Counted from the stretch's first letter, positions 7,496 through 15,598 are shown. The stretch is DNA of 20,822 bases from Chara braunii (GCA_003427395.1 BFEA01000002.1:8693924-8714745), one strand, 5' to 3'. Numbers and translations: made by a program. The notes: generated from the sequence alone by a model not told the origin.

Positions 7496-7758
7496 AAAAG
7501 TGACAAAGATGAAAGGAAAAAATTGTTGTTTAACTGCTGGTACACACTTATTTGTTCATTTACTAAGTTTAGAACGAATTCATAAATCATTTCAACAAAA
7601 GATTGCGAAGCATTGGGTACTAAATGACCGCCATTCATGGTGACAAAATGAAATAAAAGCAAAACTAAACTAATAGTGAGTAGCATAAACAAAAATGAAT
7701 TAGCAAAAGAAAGATACAAGTTTTCTATATGAAAAGGAATCAATGGAATAATAGCATC
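7495..7758 (-). pseudogene. atp6: Mitochondrial atp6 fragment (NUMT)
   Basis: The minus strand encodes a segment of ATP synthase F0 subunit a (mitochondrial atp6): IIPLIPFHIENLYLSF, then SLVLLLFHFVT, GGHLVPNA.QSFVEMIYEF and VLNLVNEQI, matching land-plant and charophyte atp6. In the organelle this subunit forms the proton half-channels. Here it is only about 260 bp, with no start or C-terminal helices. After VNEQI the frame shifts: the family-like continuation AVKQQFFPFIFVTF lies in another frame. The conserved Trp in VPNAWQS reads Ser (TCG). It is therefore a decayed nuclear copy of mitochondrial DNA. It lies inside tRNA-like repeat unit 2. Confidence 0.93.
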
Positions 7759-7800
7759 AGTAGGGGCCCCCTAGGGGCCCGCACCCCTCCCTCCCATCCT
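7757..7800 (+). repeat. Displaced right end of tRNA-like unit 2
   Basis: TCAGTAGGGGCC..CTAGGGGCC.GC.CCCCTCCCT matches the end of unit 1 (7319-7353). The two halves of unit 2 therefore bracket the mitochondrial fragment. Confidence 0.7.
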
Positions 7801-8100
7801 GTCCCAGGGGCTAGGCTGAGACAGAGAAGGCTAAAGCTAGTAGGGAAACTTGTAGACCAACCAATCCAGAGTTTAAAAAAAAAAACTCGATATGCAATGT
7901 AGTTGGTAGTGTGGGGTATATTGAGAGAAGAGTATAGATTAGCTTTATATAAATTGATGCAAGATTCAGCAAGAACAAATAATACCTCAAAGTTTGTAGC
8001 GCCAAGAAAAGTTGGTGTGTGTATAGCCCACCACAGGCCAAAAAAAAAAGAGAAGAAGTGTGTGTACCATTCACCACAGCGCTACGTTTGTGGCGTGCAG

Positions 8101-9724
8101 GTTGTACTTCCAGACACTGAAGGAGAAGGACAAGGAGTTATGCCGCGAGAGAGAAAGGTCTGCATTGTTGAGTGAAATGCTTGCGGAAAAGGAGCAAGAG
8201 CTTCGCTCAGCTCTTGCAAGCCCCCCCAAGGACAACCTTCGAGGTGACCGGTTACCGCCTCTGCCACCTGTGAAGATGAGCGATCAGCCACCGCCTGATA
8301 ATGCTTTCACTGAGAAAGCTCTGTCCCTTCCGCAAATCCTGAAGTCCCAGTTCCTATCCTTGCTCCCCCGTCGAAAACCGCTGCAGCTGGATAGACTCCC
8401 CAATCAACCGGATGCTGTAGAGAGGGCCGTTGAAAGAGAGTCGTTCCATAAAGATAATGTGCATCCCCCTGTGTCAGCTGCAACTGTTCCCGGGCTGATT
8501 GACGTAACAACAGCTGGTCCAGGGACAGCAATAGGAATGAAAAGCAATCCAGCTGTGACTGTTCCAGGGCTGATTGCTGGAGCAACAGCTGGTCCAGGAA
8601 CAGTAATAGGAACGGAAATCGATACAAGAAAGGCTGCTGGCAAAATAGTCGAGTCTGGTCTGGCTGCCGGAGGTATTCAGCCTGAGGAGCGCCCCGGCTT
8701 GGTGAGGAGAGGTGCAGGAGGGAAGGATGGCGGTGCACGTTTACGACTTCGCACCGAGATATCGCCACACTCGCGTGCACGGGAGCGGCATCGAAAGCAT
8801 TCGGAAATTGGTGCTGACAAGAATGGCGATGACGAGGTCGCGTACAAGTCACCGAACATGCCGGCAGAACGGGCAAGTGGCGAGAATGGTGAAAGGGAGG
8901 AGCAAACTGGGAGCTTGCGCACTGGTTTCCAAAGAGCGAAGCAACGTAAGTCAAGTCGGCCTAAGTCAAGTCGCCCTGAGAAGTCCCACGTTCGAACGCC
9001 ACCTCCATGCAGTTCTTCGCCGGAGGGAGGAGAGGAGGAGGGTAGCAGTCCTGCTTCTCCTCTGGTAGTTCAGGAGAATAATGGATACCTATCTAAGTCC
9101 TTGAGCAGTGAGGATGACATCGATAGGGTGTGTCAGCTGGCAATAAGACGCAGTTCTATATTCTGCGATTGGAGGTCTGCAGGCGGAAAGATTGAGTGCC
9201 GCGGGATCAGCCGTTCAAAACAGGGCCCCGTCACCGAGCTACAAGAGAAAAACCCTAACCCTAACTTGCCTCCAACGGGTTCCCGAGCAGTTGTCATGGA
9301 GCTGCTGTGCGACAAAAGCCCGCAATCACCTCCAGGACCAGTTAGTGACAGAGGATTGGGGCGAAAGCGAAGCAGGCCAGACAAGACGGGAGAGAGCATA
9401 TTACGAAGAGAAGTGAATCAGCTTCAACAAGAAGGTCAGGTGCGCCAAAACGATGTCACCGAAGCTGCCGTGGACAACAACAACAACAAGGGATGGTTAA
9501 GCACCAAGAAGAGGAGGAGCTTTTTGCCGCAGATTTTTTCCGGATCTAGCGCAGAGGAGCAGGCCACAAGGATGCAGAATGACGACGCACCAGGTGTGCC
9601 TGGGTCCCAAATGGGTAGTCCATCTCAGGAGCAAGTGGCTGGGGACTCTCATCAACTTGCAGAGGGACGGCTGAAGGCCCACTCCAGTAAGTGGGAAACC
9701 CCAAATCTTCCTCGGATCGAGTGA
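8101..9724 (+). CDS. Large terminal coding exon, coiled-coil and disordered nuclear-type protein
   Basis: A long open frame codes for about 540 residues from the acceptor GGCGTGCAG|G (8100) to TGA at 9722-9724; no other frame in the window is comparable. The first 35 residues (TLKEKDKELCRERER...AEKEQELRSAL) form a heptad coiled coil, continuing the style of the exon at 3492. The remainder is Ser/Pro/Arg-rich and probably disordered, with a 25-residue tandem repeat (TVPGLI...TAGPGT.IG, nt 8483 and 8558, period 75), RPKSSRPKSSRPEK, and basic clusters GRKRSRPDK and TKKRRSFLPQ that could act as nuclear localisation signals. I cannot name the family; tails of cytoskeletal motor or scaffold proteins look similar. 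A strong donor-like GTAAGT at 9687 means the last 12 residues may be intronic. Confidence 0.6.
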
Positions 9725-10066
9725 AAAGGAGGAGGACAATGGAAAAAAAAAAAGACTTCATTGCTTGGAACAATAAGGGAGAGAGATGGAACATCACTGG
9801 CGACGCTTGTTTTTTCGAGATCAATTTGGAAGCCTCGAACACCAAGGAAGCAGCGACTGAGAGCGCACTCACTACTCACACAAGGACGCATTTTGATGTG
9901 TCTGTTGGACTGCAACTACCACCAGCCGGGGACGCATCGGACTGCAATTACGTCCAGAGCTGAGAAGAAAAGGTTCCAGTGTGAGTATGCCCTGAGGAAC
10001 GGAGCGTATCTCACCATGAGAGGAGTGCTACAAAGCATTATTGTCGACGGGCTTGTGATGATGTAA
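9725..10066 (+). other. Possible 3' UTR or frame-shifted extension of the gene above
   Basis: Two overlapping plus frames (9691-9963 and 9761-10066) stay open across this stretch. The first reads PKSSSDRVKRRRT and resembles the basic/Ser composition of the upstream protein. It contains an A-run at 9745 where an assembly or real frameshift could join frames. No clear polyadenylation signal was seen. Confidence 0.3.
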
Positions 10067-10175
10067 TCAAGTATCCTCGAAGACAATGAGTCGCTGTTTT
10101 TGCACCCTAAATTAGTCGAGTACCGTCGAACATGATGAGTCGGCGGAGTCGCTGTCCGGCACCCTAAACCGGGCG
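10057..10175. repeat. Two-copy imperfect direct repeat
   Basis: AAGTATCCTCGAAGACAATGAGTCGCTG...GCACCCTAAA (from 10069) is followed by GAGTACCGTCGAACATGATGAGTCGGC...GCACCCTAAA (to about 10167). Both halves end in the same GCACCCTAAA. Confidence 0.55.
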
Positions 10176-11060
10176 GAAGAATATCCATCTTATCTTTCCT
10201 TGATGCAAGGCAAGCTTCGTCATGTGGGTGGAGCTTGCGCATGCCGCAGATTGCCAGTACACGGCCCCAGCATTGCCAGATTTCTTCATCGCCTACTCCT
10301 AAAGTTTTGGAGGCTCGGGGCTACTGGACGACAATGGCTGGCGGCGGCGGCCAAAAAAGAAAAAAAGAAGTGCGCCATTGGCGGTTCGGCAAAGTGGCGC
10401 TGCCAGCGTGCCAAGCCGGGGCGTAATGGCGGTACAAACCTTCAGAGAGCATGAGAAGCTTTGCGGAACGAAGGCCTTCTTCTTTCCATCGTTGGTCTGG
10501 AAGGTATCCCCGCAACCCACCGGGCATAAACTATGTTGGGTTATACTCCCACTACGACTTTTTTGACTCTTTTCTGGAGACATAGTTGTGGTCAGATGCA
10601 TCCAGGGTAGGAGGCCGCAATCGCGGTCTGATTCATCTAGGAAAGTCCTGGTGGGACTTGCATCCATGTCCTCAATGCAGCTGTAGTCTCCCGAGGCCAT
10701 CAGGCGCAATGGCAGTTTCACTGGCAAGATGTTAACTTGACATTATTTTTATGAGCTGAGAAATGCGATTGATGACGTGACGTGTGCTCAGTGAGTGACA
10801 GTGCTGGGGTACGCCTGAGTTTGTGACAAAACATTGATTTTGTAGATGCTCTGATTTGCTGACTCAATCACTCTCCACCACTGCCAGTCCTTGATCGACG
10901 ACGTGTGCAAAATATATGCCCCCCATTTTTGCCAACTGATTCTCTTCACCCCTGCAAGTCCTTGACACTCATCTTACCATGTGCTGCTTCGTTGCATCTT
11001 GCGTGCCGCAGTTAGCAAGCAGACCAAAGCAATTTTTTGCAGTTTTGCTGCTGTGTGACT
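10176..11060. other. Unassigned region
   Basis: No recognised gene. A 142-codon minus frame (10299-10727) has no motif. Part of it (10585-10612, GACATAGTTGTGGTCAGATG) recurs at 11627-11655, so the frame probably reflects a dispersed repeat. Confidence 0.4.
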
Positions 11061-11061
11061 T

Positions 11062-11357
11062 CTCTGTGACTTGTATCCACTTCTGCAACATGGGGCAGCT
11101 CTGCGACTTGTGCCCCAGTTCAAGGGGGGGGTAGTTTTGCGACTTGCGCCACAGTACAAGGGGGAGTTTTGTGACTTGTGCCACAGTACAAGGGGGAAAG
11201 TTGGCTGTGACTTGCATCCACTTCTGCGACATGGGGCAGTTGTGCGACTTGTGCCCCAGTACAAGGGGAGTTTCGCGACTTGTGCCACAGTACAAGGGGC
11301 AGTTGTGCAACTTGTGCCACAGTACAAGGGGCAGTTGTGCAACTTGTGTCACAATAC
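11062..11357. repeat. Minisatellite, about 27-30-bp units with a higher-order repeat
   Basis: Units of the type GCGACTTGTGCCACAGTACA AGGGGCAGTTGT are repeated about eight to ten times. A longer module beginning GTGACTTG.ATCCACTTCTGC and continuing ACATGGGGCAG occurs twice (about 11066 and 11210, spacing about 146 bp). The array is open in several frames on both strands, which explains the many overlapping ORFs; none is likely to be a gene. Confidence 0.85.
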
Positions 11358-11790
11358 GTGACCTCTCTTACACGACGACGGAGTACAGAGCATTTGTGCA
11401 CAGAATCTCGGTAATGACGAGTCTAACTTTATTCCACGTACTAATGCACTCACATAATTAGAGTGATTGGCTGGGCTCATGAGCTTAAGCTCTGGTGCGG
11501 GAAACCTCCAGGTACGGGAGCTTTCCCTCTCCGGCTCTCTGGCGATCTTCCTATTCTCATCGTTCTGGAACTTCCCCTTCTTCCCATGAGCATCGCAACA
11601 AATCCGGATGAATCTGGCCACATCCATAGACATAATTGCGGTCAGATGCATCCATACTCTGGCGAGTGCTAAGGACATGTATGTAATTCTCCTTGACACA
11701 TGAGGAGGAGAAATCTACTCTCTCCTACTCAGTATCATATAGGTCCCGACCGCCCCAGCCATGTGGCGGAATGGCATACACAACTAGCTG
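11358..11790. other. Unassigned region
   Basis: A 116-codon minus frame (11349-11699) has no recognised domain and overlaps the minisatellite edge. It contains the second copy of the GTCAGATGCATCCA repeat at 11640-11655. Confidence 0.35.
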
Positions 11791-11936
11791 TTAAACCACC
11801 AGTACCCCAGGGGGGTCTTCGGCCCCCTCTGGGGAGGCTCTGAGGCAAATGCATATGGACCTGCGCGGCGCACCCGATTCAGCCACCACGTTAACGGCCT
11901 AAGAACGTGGAGGTACTGTTGTTTTAAACCACCAGT
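11791..11936. mobile_element. 120-bp structured insertion with 13-bp flanking duplication
   Basis: TTAAACCACCAGT occurs at 11791-11803 and 11924-11936. The insert (11804-11923) is highly structured. CAGTACC (11800-11806) can pair with GGTACTG (11912-11918). Inside, CCCCAG-GGGGG-TC-TTCG-GCCCCC-CTGGGG makes a long hairpin with a UUCG-type loop, and CCACGTT pairs with AACGTGG (11885-11912). There is no A-tail. It could be a structured RNA copy or a small foldback DNA element. Confidence 0.6.
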
Positions 11937-12480
11937 GCAAGAGCCCTCCAAAACTTCCTGCAGCATACGAAGGAGGCCACACTTTCAATGTGCCAGCCTG
12001 CCAGGCACCATCTCGATTTGTTCGGGCGCAAAGTTGCCGCAAACTGATTAGTTTTCGTCCGGGGAGAAGATCGATGACCAGCGTGGTGGACATTCTTACT
12101 TGACAAGCTGATCGTCTTGTCCCTCCTTAAGTGCAGTGGCGTCCTCGTCTTCGAAAGCAAAACCAACAGGTTGAACCTGGGGTCCGTTGAGTGCCGAATG
12201 CGAACGTCAGATTGCTGCATTGGCGCAAAAGGTCGATTTTTATTTCGTCAACTTCACATCCTGTTATCCTGCAGCTCTGACATGATTGAAGAGAGGGTAT
12301 CGTACCACGCACGTGTAGTTCACACCCTTGGCTCATATCCACCACCCGGTAAGAGGCACCAGGGGTAATCGGGGGTAATCGGCATCACACTATGGCCCTC
12401 ATCTCCCGCTCGACAAGATCCAAAGCCGCGCGGCTACTGGCACGGAGTTAGCTAAGGCTTCTTCTTTGGGTTTTGTCATA
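11937..12480. other. Ambiguous region upstream of a small ORF
   Basis: Both strands have moderate frames (12117-12368 plus, 11924-12220 minus), neither with a recognisable motif. A short direct repeat AGGGGTAATC/GGGGGTAATC lies at 12360-12380. Confidence 0.3.
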
Positions 12481-12788
12481 ATGTCACAACCCGATGAAAG
12501 AGCTTTAGAAGATGAATCCGCTTCTGCGAGGACCGACATATTGCGATTGAATGCACAAGAAGATGATCGAGTGGCAGACTATGCCTCCATCGAGCAGGGG
12601 GGGCAGGGACAGATTTCAGCATGCCGGCCCTGAGTGGAGATCGCAGCATACAACCAACCACCAGCCTGCCGCTCGACTTCATGCTGTGTCGTTGGCCAGT
12701 CAGACGGTCTGCGGTGGTTCTTTTCAGCGGTCAAACGGCTGCAGAGCTTTGCTACATGACCTGCATGCAACAGGCAGAGGAGTGTTGA
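12481..12788 (+). pseudogene. Small acidic ORF broken at a G7 run
   Basis: From ATG at 12481 the frame reads MSQPDERALEDESASARTDI onward, an acidic and protein-like composition, but stops at 12631-12633. At the seven-G run (12597-12603) the frame one base back continues with equally protein-like sequence (MPALSGDRSI at 12621, then LCRWPVRRSAVVLFSGQTAA) to a stop at 12786-12788. One missing G in the assembly, or a real indel in a decaying gene, would explain this. The total would be about 102 residues. I do not recognise the protein. Confidence 0.4.
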
Positions 12789-12985
12789 TAGGCCGAATTG
12801 CGATGGCGAAATATGGCGGAATATGGCAGAATATGGCGGAATCGCGTGCCCCCAAGACGAGGGGTGTCAGTTCACCAACTTGTGACAAGGGAGTGACATT
12901 TCCCAAGATGAACCGGCCCTGCACGGATTGGTCTTGAATCTTTCAGTGTAAGTCTGGAAACTTGAAACTCCTTGTTTATTTATTT
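12789..12985. other. Region with short ATATGGCGGA repeats
   Basis: Three tandem AATATGGCGG-type units at about 12810-12842. A GT-rich splice-like motif (TTTCAGTGTAAGTC, 12943) is present, but no exon can be defined. Confidence 0.3.
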
Positions 12986-12988
12986 ACC

Positions 12989-13125
12989 TTTTTTTTTTTT
13001 TTTTTTTTTAAATGGTCCTAATGGTCCTGACTCCTTGTCCATTCGGGGGGGTGTCAGTCCAGTTACAATTCTTTTTTTTTTTTGGGGGGAACAGTTACAA
13101 TTCATGATTCACGGCCAAGTTAGTT
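12989..13125 (-). mobile_element. F3 retroposon with a nested tail-only insertion
   Basis: T-run (12989-13010) followed by ATGGTCCTAATGGTCCTGAC...GTCAGTCCAGTTACAATTC, then CACGGCCAAGTTAG. The same order of blocks occurs at 15599-15673. Within it, CAGTTACAATTC is duplicated at 13060-13071 and 13092-13103, around a 20-base insert of T12, G6 and AA. The 15.6-kb copy has nothing at that point, which confirms that the 20 bases plus one repeat were inserted. Confidence 0.7.
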
Positions 13126-13159
13126 TGGAGCAAAAAATAAATGGATAACCCTGAGTCCC

Positions 13160-13214
13160 TGACCCAAAGGGCCTAGCTCAGTTGGAACTCCAGTGAACTG
13201 CTGAAATAAAGACC

Positions 13215-13250
<36 letters not shown>

Positions 13251-13260
13251 CCCTAGTTCA
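13160..13260 (+). mobile_element. Truncated tRNA-like head with AATAAA, and an A31 insertion
   Basis: GGGCCTAGCTCAGTTGGAAC (13169-) repeats the A-box of the 7.2-kb units but loses the rest of the tRNA-like part at once. AATAAA (13205) lies just before an A-run of 31 (13218-13248). AAAGACCCT on both sides of the A-run (13208-13216, 13246-13254) suggests that the A-run itself is a tail-only insertion. Confidence 0.5.
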
Positions 13261-13533
13261 CATCCAGATGCAATCAAATGCACGGAACAAAGTCACTAAT
13301 CAGAAATTGTAATAATTATAAAATTATAATAACAAACAGAAAAAAGGACACAACACATCCTTCTTTTTTTTTTTTTTAAGAAACAAAAATGACCCTTCCA
13401 TTATAAGCCAGAAAACGGGTCTGCCGTCCCTCACATATATGCCGCAGCCATAATGCAGGGGTGGGCAAGGCACTCCTGGCCAAACCCATCCCCGACCGCA
13501 GCCAACTGTTTTATCAAGAAATTACTAAAACCC
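13261..13533. other. AT-rich stretch with a poly-T run
   Basis: A T-run at about 13363-13377 followed by TAAGAAAC suggests the tail of another minus-strand retroposon. The body is not recognised and no flanking duplication was found. No gene. Confidence 0.35.
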
Positions 13534-13642
13534 TACCGTCTTCACCCGAATAGATCATCCGGTAATTATGGCCGTATCTGGACTGAAAGTTCTATCAAAT
13601 ACAGCTATAATGACCGGGCATTCTATTCGGGTGAAGAAGGTA
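13534..13642. mobile_element. Palindromic MITE, copy C (best-preserved)
   Basis: The terminal arms TACCGTCTTCACCCGAATAG and TACCTTCTTCACCCGAATAG (reverse complement of the right end) differ at one base. Similarity of the arms extends to about 50 bp (CCGGTAATTATGGCCGTAT versus CCGGTCATTATAGCTGTAT), leaving almost no loop. It is bounded by TA. The plus frames 13453-13777 run through it and are not genes. Confidence 0.8.
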
Positions 13643-13827
13643 GTAGTTAACTGCGCAACCACAACCTCCCACGACGAACTACAGGAACCACGGTACGCTA
13701 GAATCTCCCACGACGAACGAGCTACGGAAACCGCGATGCGCTATATTTTCCTTAAAACACAAACGTACCTTATATAGAATCTACCAAGAACTCAAAATCC
13801 AAATCCTAAAAACCAAAGGGTCTGACG
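13643..13827. other. Unassigned stretch between MITE and SINE
   Basis: Contains a short direct repeat ATCTCCCACGACGAAC / CCTCCCACGACGAACT (13668-13683, 13702-13720). No gene. Confidence 0.35.
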
Positions 13828-14457
13828 ACTATTCTCACTATCTTTTTTTTTTTTTTTTTTTGCTGCCTTCTCCTCATCGGGGGACAGCCATATATTTTTC
13901 TCTCACCTCACATATCTTTCTTTTAACTGGCGTTCTGCCACGTCATCATGGAACATATCTTTCTTTTCAGAACCTACCTACCACTACTCCTAAGGCTATA
14001 CAGGGGACCCCTGCAAGCATAGCTTTCTACCTCTCTTCGGTGAAGGGAGGTTACCTCTCTCGGTCGTTGGAGAGGGGTCAGGGCATGTTTGCCCCTTGCC
14101 CTAGCGTTTTTAGGGTGCAGGGTTGGGGCCGCCGGTGGGGGCCCGGCTAACACAAGGACCGAGCATTTTGCCGGTAACTGTGCCTCCCTATTCATCTTCC
14201 CCCACCCCCATCGAGTAACAGTAGTGTCTAAAGCCAACACTTTCCCACACACCACACTCAACCCACTCACACACACACTCACACCCATGTTGGCTGAAGA
14301 CCTTTCTGATACCGACTGAGAGGATCCAGCTGACTATCTCAGTTGGTTGGCACCAAGAGTGCTACAGGCAGCCATGGGGAATGAACCCACAACCTCCTGA
14401 ATGCCACTTGCGTGCCTAACCAATTGAGCTAGGCCGCTGGATACTATTCTCACTATC
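13828..14457 (-). mobile_element. Complete 600-bp tRNA-headed SINE with 15-bp target-site duplication
   Basis: ACTATTCTCACTATC is present exactly at 13828-13842 and 14443-14457. The insert is 13843-14442 (600 bp) on the minus strand. Its 5' end is a tRNA-like head with A-box TAGCTCAATTGG (14431-14420) and B-box GGGTTCATTCC (14388-14378), an internal RNA polymerase III promoter layout. A unique body follows, with a CA/CT-rich part at 14250-14287, and it ends in an A-tail (T-run 13843-13861). The head is followed by an inverted A-box-like block (TATCTCAGTTGG, 14335-14346 on the plus strand), as in the 7.2-kb units. It encodes no protein and would depend on LINE enzymes. Confidence 0.85.
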
Positions 14458-14677
14458 GTCAACCATCCTTTTTCTTTTTTTTCAGAAAAAAGGAAGATAT
14501 CATTATATGCTGGGAAATGGGCCCAGCAGGTAAGACCAGAAAATTCGAACTCTCACCGGAACAACAGCCTCACTGGAAATGAAAAAAACTTTAAAAAAGT
14601 CAAAAAACTTGAAAAAGGAAAAAAGAAAGTCCCATGTAGAGAGTGTTCGGTAAGTAACTCTATTCTTCAGCTGCTTT
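14458..14677. other. A-rich spacer
   Basis: A pyrimidine tract with CAG (ending 14485) and a CAG|GTAAGA motif (14530) could bound a 44-nt exon, but nothing supports coding. The rest is A-rich. Confidence 0.3.
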
Positions 14678-14898
14678 GGTGATAAATCCTTTTTTTTTTT
14701 TTTTTTAAGCCCAGGGTGTTGTAGAGGTCGGTTTCTGGACCCACGACAGGTACCTATCTACAGTCAGCAACTAATTTATGGGACCCAGACCATCCTATCT
14801 TGGAGGATCCCCCTCAGACAGCCCCTACGGCAGGTTCCCCAACGATTTCCTCCACCAGAGTCTGTCTACTAACACCCCTCCTACTGGTGATAAATCCT
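14678..14898 (-). mobile_element. 195-bp poly-A retroposon with 13-bp target-site duplication
   Basis: GGTGATAAATCCT occurs at 14678-14690 and 14886-14898. The insert (14691-14885) has its A-tail at the left (T-run to 14706), so it is a minus-strand copy. AGGGTGTTGTAGA next to the tail and TCTACTAACACCCCT at the other end are imperfect inverted repeats, so the RNA would fold end to end. The source RNA is not recognised. Confidence 0.78.
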
Positions 14899-15316
14899 AC
14901 ACGCATGTCAATTGAGTATTACTTTTCACCAGGCCGTAACATGGGGAAGCGTCTAGTGTGGCTATTTCATGTAACTGTCCTCACTTCCCGGTGGAAAAGG
15001 GACATATGGAATGTCCCAAGAATGGATATGGAGCTGGGGCCGATACGGTCCTGTTTACAGAGGGGGACACCGGGCCTGTTTCCCGGGACGTGATGTTCCC
15101 TATGAGTACGATTGGTGGCATTGGTGACATATAAAAAGGTGAGGCCTTCATTGTGCATGGACTCGTATCCCTGCAATGACGGAGGCGCGCCTCGCATGAT
15201 GTTTTGCTGGAAAAAAAAAGGAGGGGGGAAGTGGTTTGGGGTGTTCCTTCTGCTCCTATTTGTGGAGGATGAAGCTGACAACAACATAAAATGGAATCAC
15301 CGGACTGAAGTCTGGA
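14899..15316. other. Unassigned region
   Basis: Frames on both strands (14800-15093 plus, 14967-15287 minus) are open by chance or from unknown repeats; no motif. Confidence 0.35.
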
Positions 15317-15490
15317 TTAAAAAAAAAAAAAAAAAAAGGAATCAATCTGAGAAGAAAGAAAGGAGGAGAAACATAAAAATAAAATCGGGGAAAAAAAAAG
15401 AAAAAAAAAGAAAAAAAAAAGTAGCATGGCGCTTACACAAGGCAGGGGAAAAAAAGAAAAGAAAAGAAAAGAAAAGAAAAAAACATTAAT
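15317..15490. repeat. Polypurine (A/G) tracts
   Basis: An A-run at 15319-15336 and GAAAA/GAAAAA repeats to 15483. The A-run may mark the 3' end of a plus-strand retroposon whose body I cannot define. The Lys-rich and Phe-rich frames here are artefacts of composition. Confidence 0.7.
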
Positions 15491-15557
15491 GTCTTTCAAT
15501 GACAATGGCTCGCCAAAGAAAAAAGAAAGAAAGGCGCTGAGTCAGGAAGCCTAACTT

Positions 15558-15558
15558 A

Positions 15559-15597
<39 letters not shown>
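15558..15597. repeat. (AAT)n microsatellite
   Basis: About 13 TAA/AAT repeats directly abutting the F3 segment, in the place where the other F3 copies have poly-T or A-rich tails. Confidence 0.9.
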
Positions 15598-15598
15598 C

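Larger units (their letters stand above)
3545..8100 (+). other. Putative 4.56-kb intron packed with insertions
   Basis: Donor GTAATT at 3545, acceptor GGCGTGCAG ending at 8100. The intron contains an AT minisatellite, a U6 retropseudogene, a 2.78-kb minus-strand retrocopy with its own nested elements, two tRNA-like repeats and a mitochondrial DNA fragment. The stretch 6707-7160 holds C- and G-runs but no element I recognise. The stretch 7796-8095 is AT-rich with an A-run at 7865 and a near-duplicate motif (TGTGTGTATAGCCCACCACAG / TGTGTGTACCATTCACCACAG, about 8018-8038 and 8060-8080). Confidence 0.45.

Noticed and set aside
9253-9268. Telomere repeat (CCCTAACCCTAA) as an interstitial telomere site
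   Set aside because: Only two units, inside the long coding frame where it reads NPNPN; more simply coding sequence.
10110-10165. Hammerhead ribozyme suggested by CATGATGAGTCGGC
   Set aside because: The required GAAA core half and matching stems are absent downstream; the motif belongs to a two-copy direct repeat.
11062-11357. CRISPR-like array in the regularly repeated region
   Set aside because: Units are head-to-tail without unique spacers, and the sequence is eukaryotic. It is a minisatellite.
14486-14529. 44-nt exon between a strong pyrimidine-CAG and CAG|GTAAGA
   Set aside because: The motifs are good, but T-runs are common here from retroposon tails, and no neighbouring exon or coding pattern supports it.
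15317-15505. Lys-rich and Phe-rich ORFs on opposite strands
   Set aside because: Both are direct consequences of A/G homopolymer tracts.
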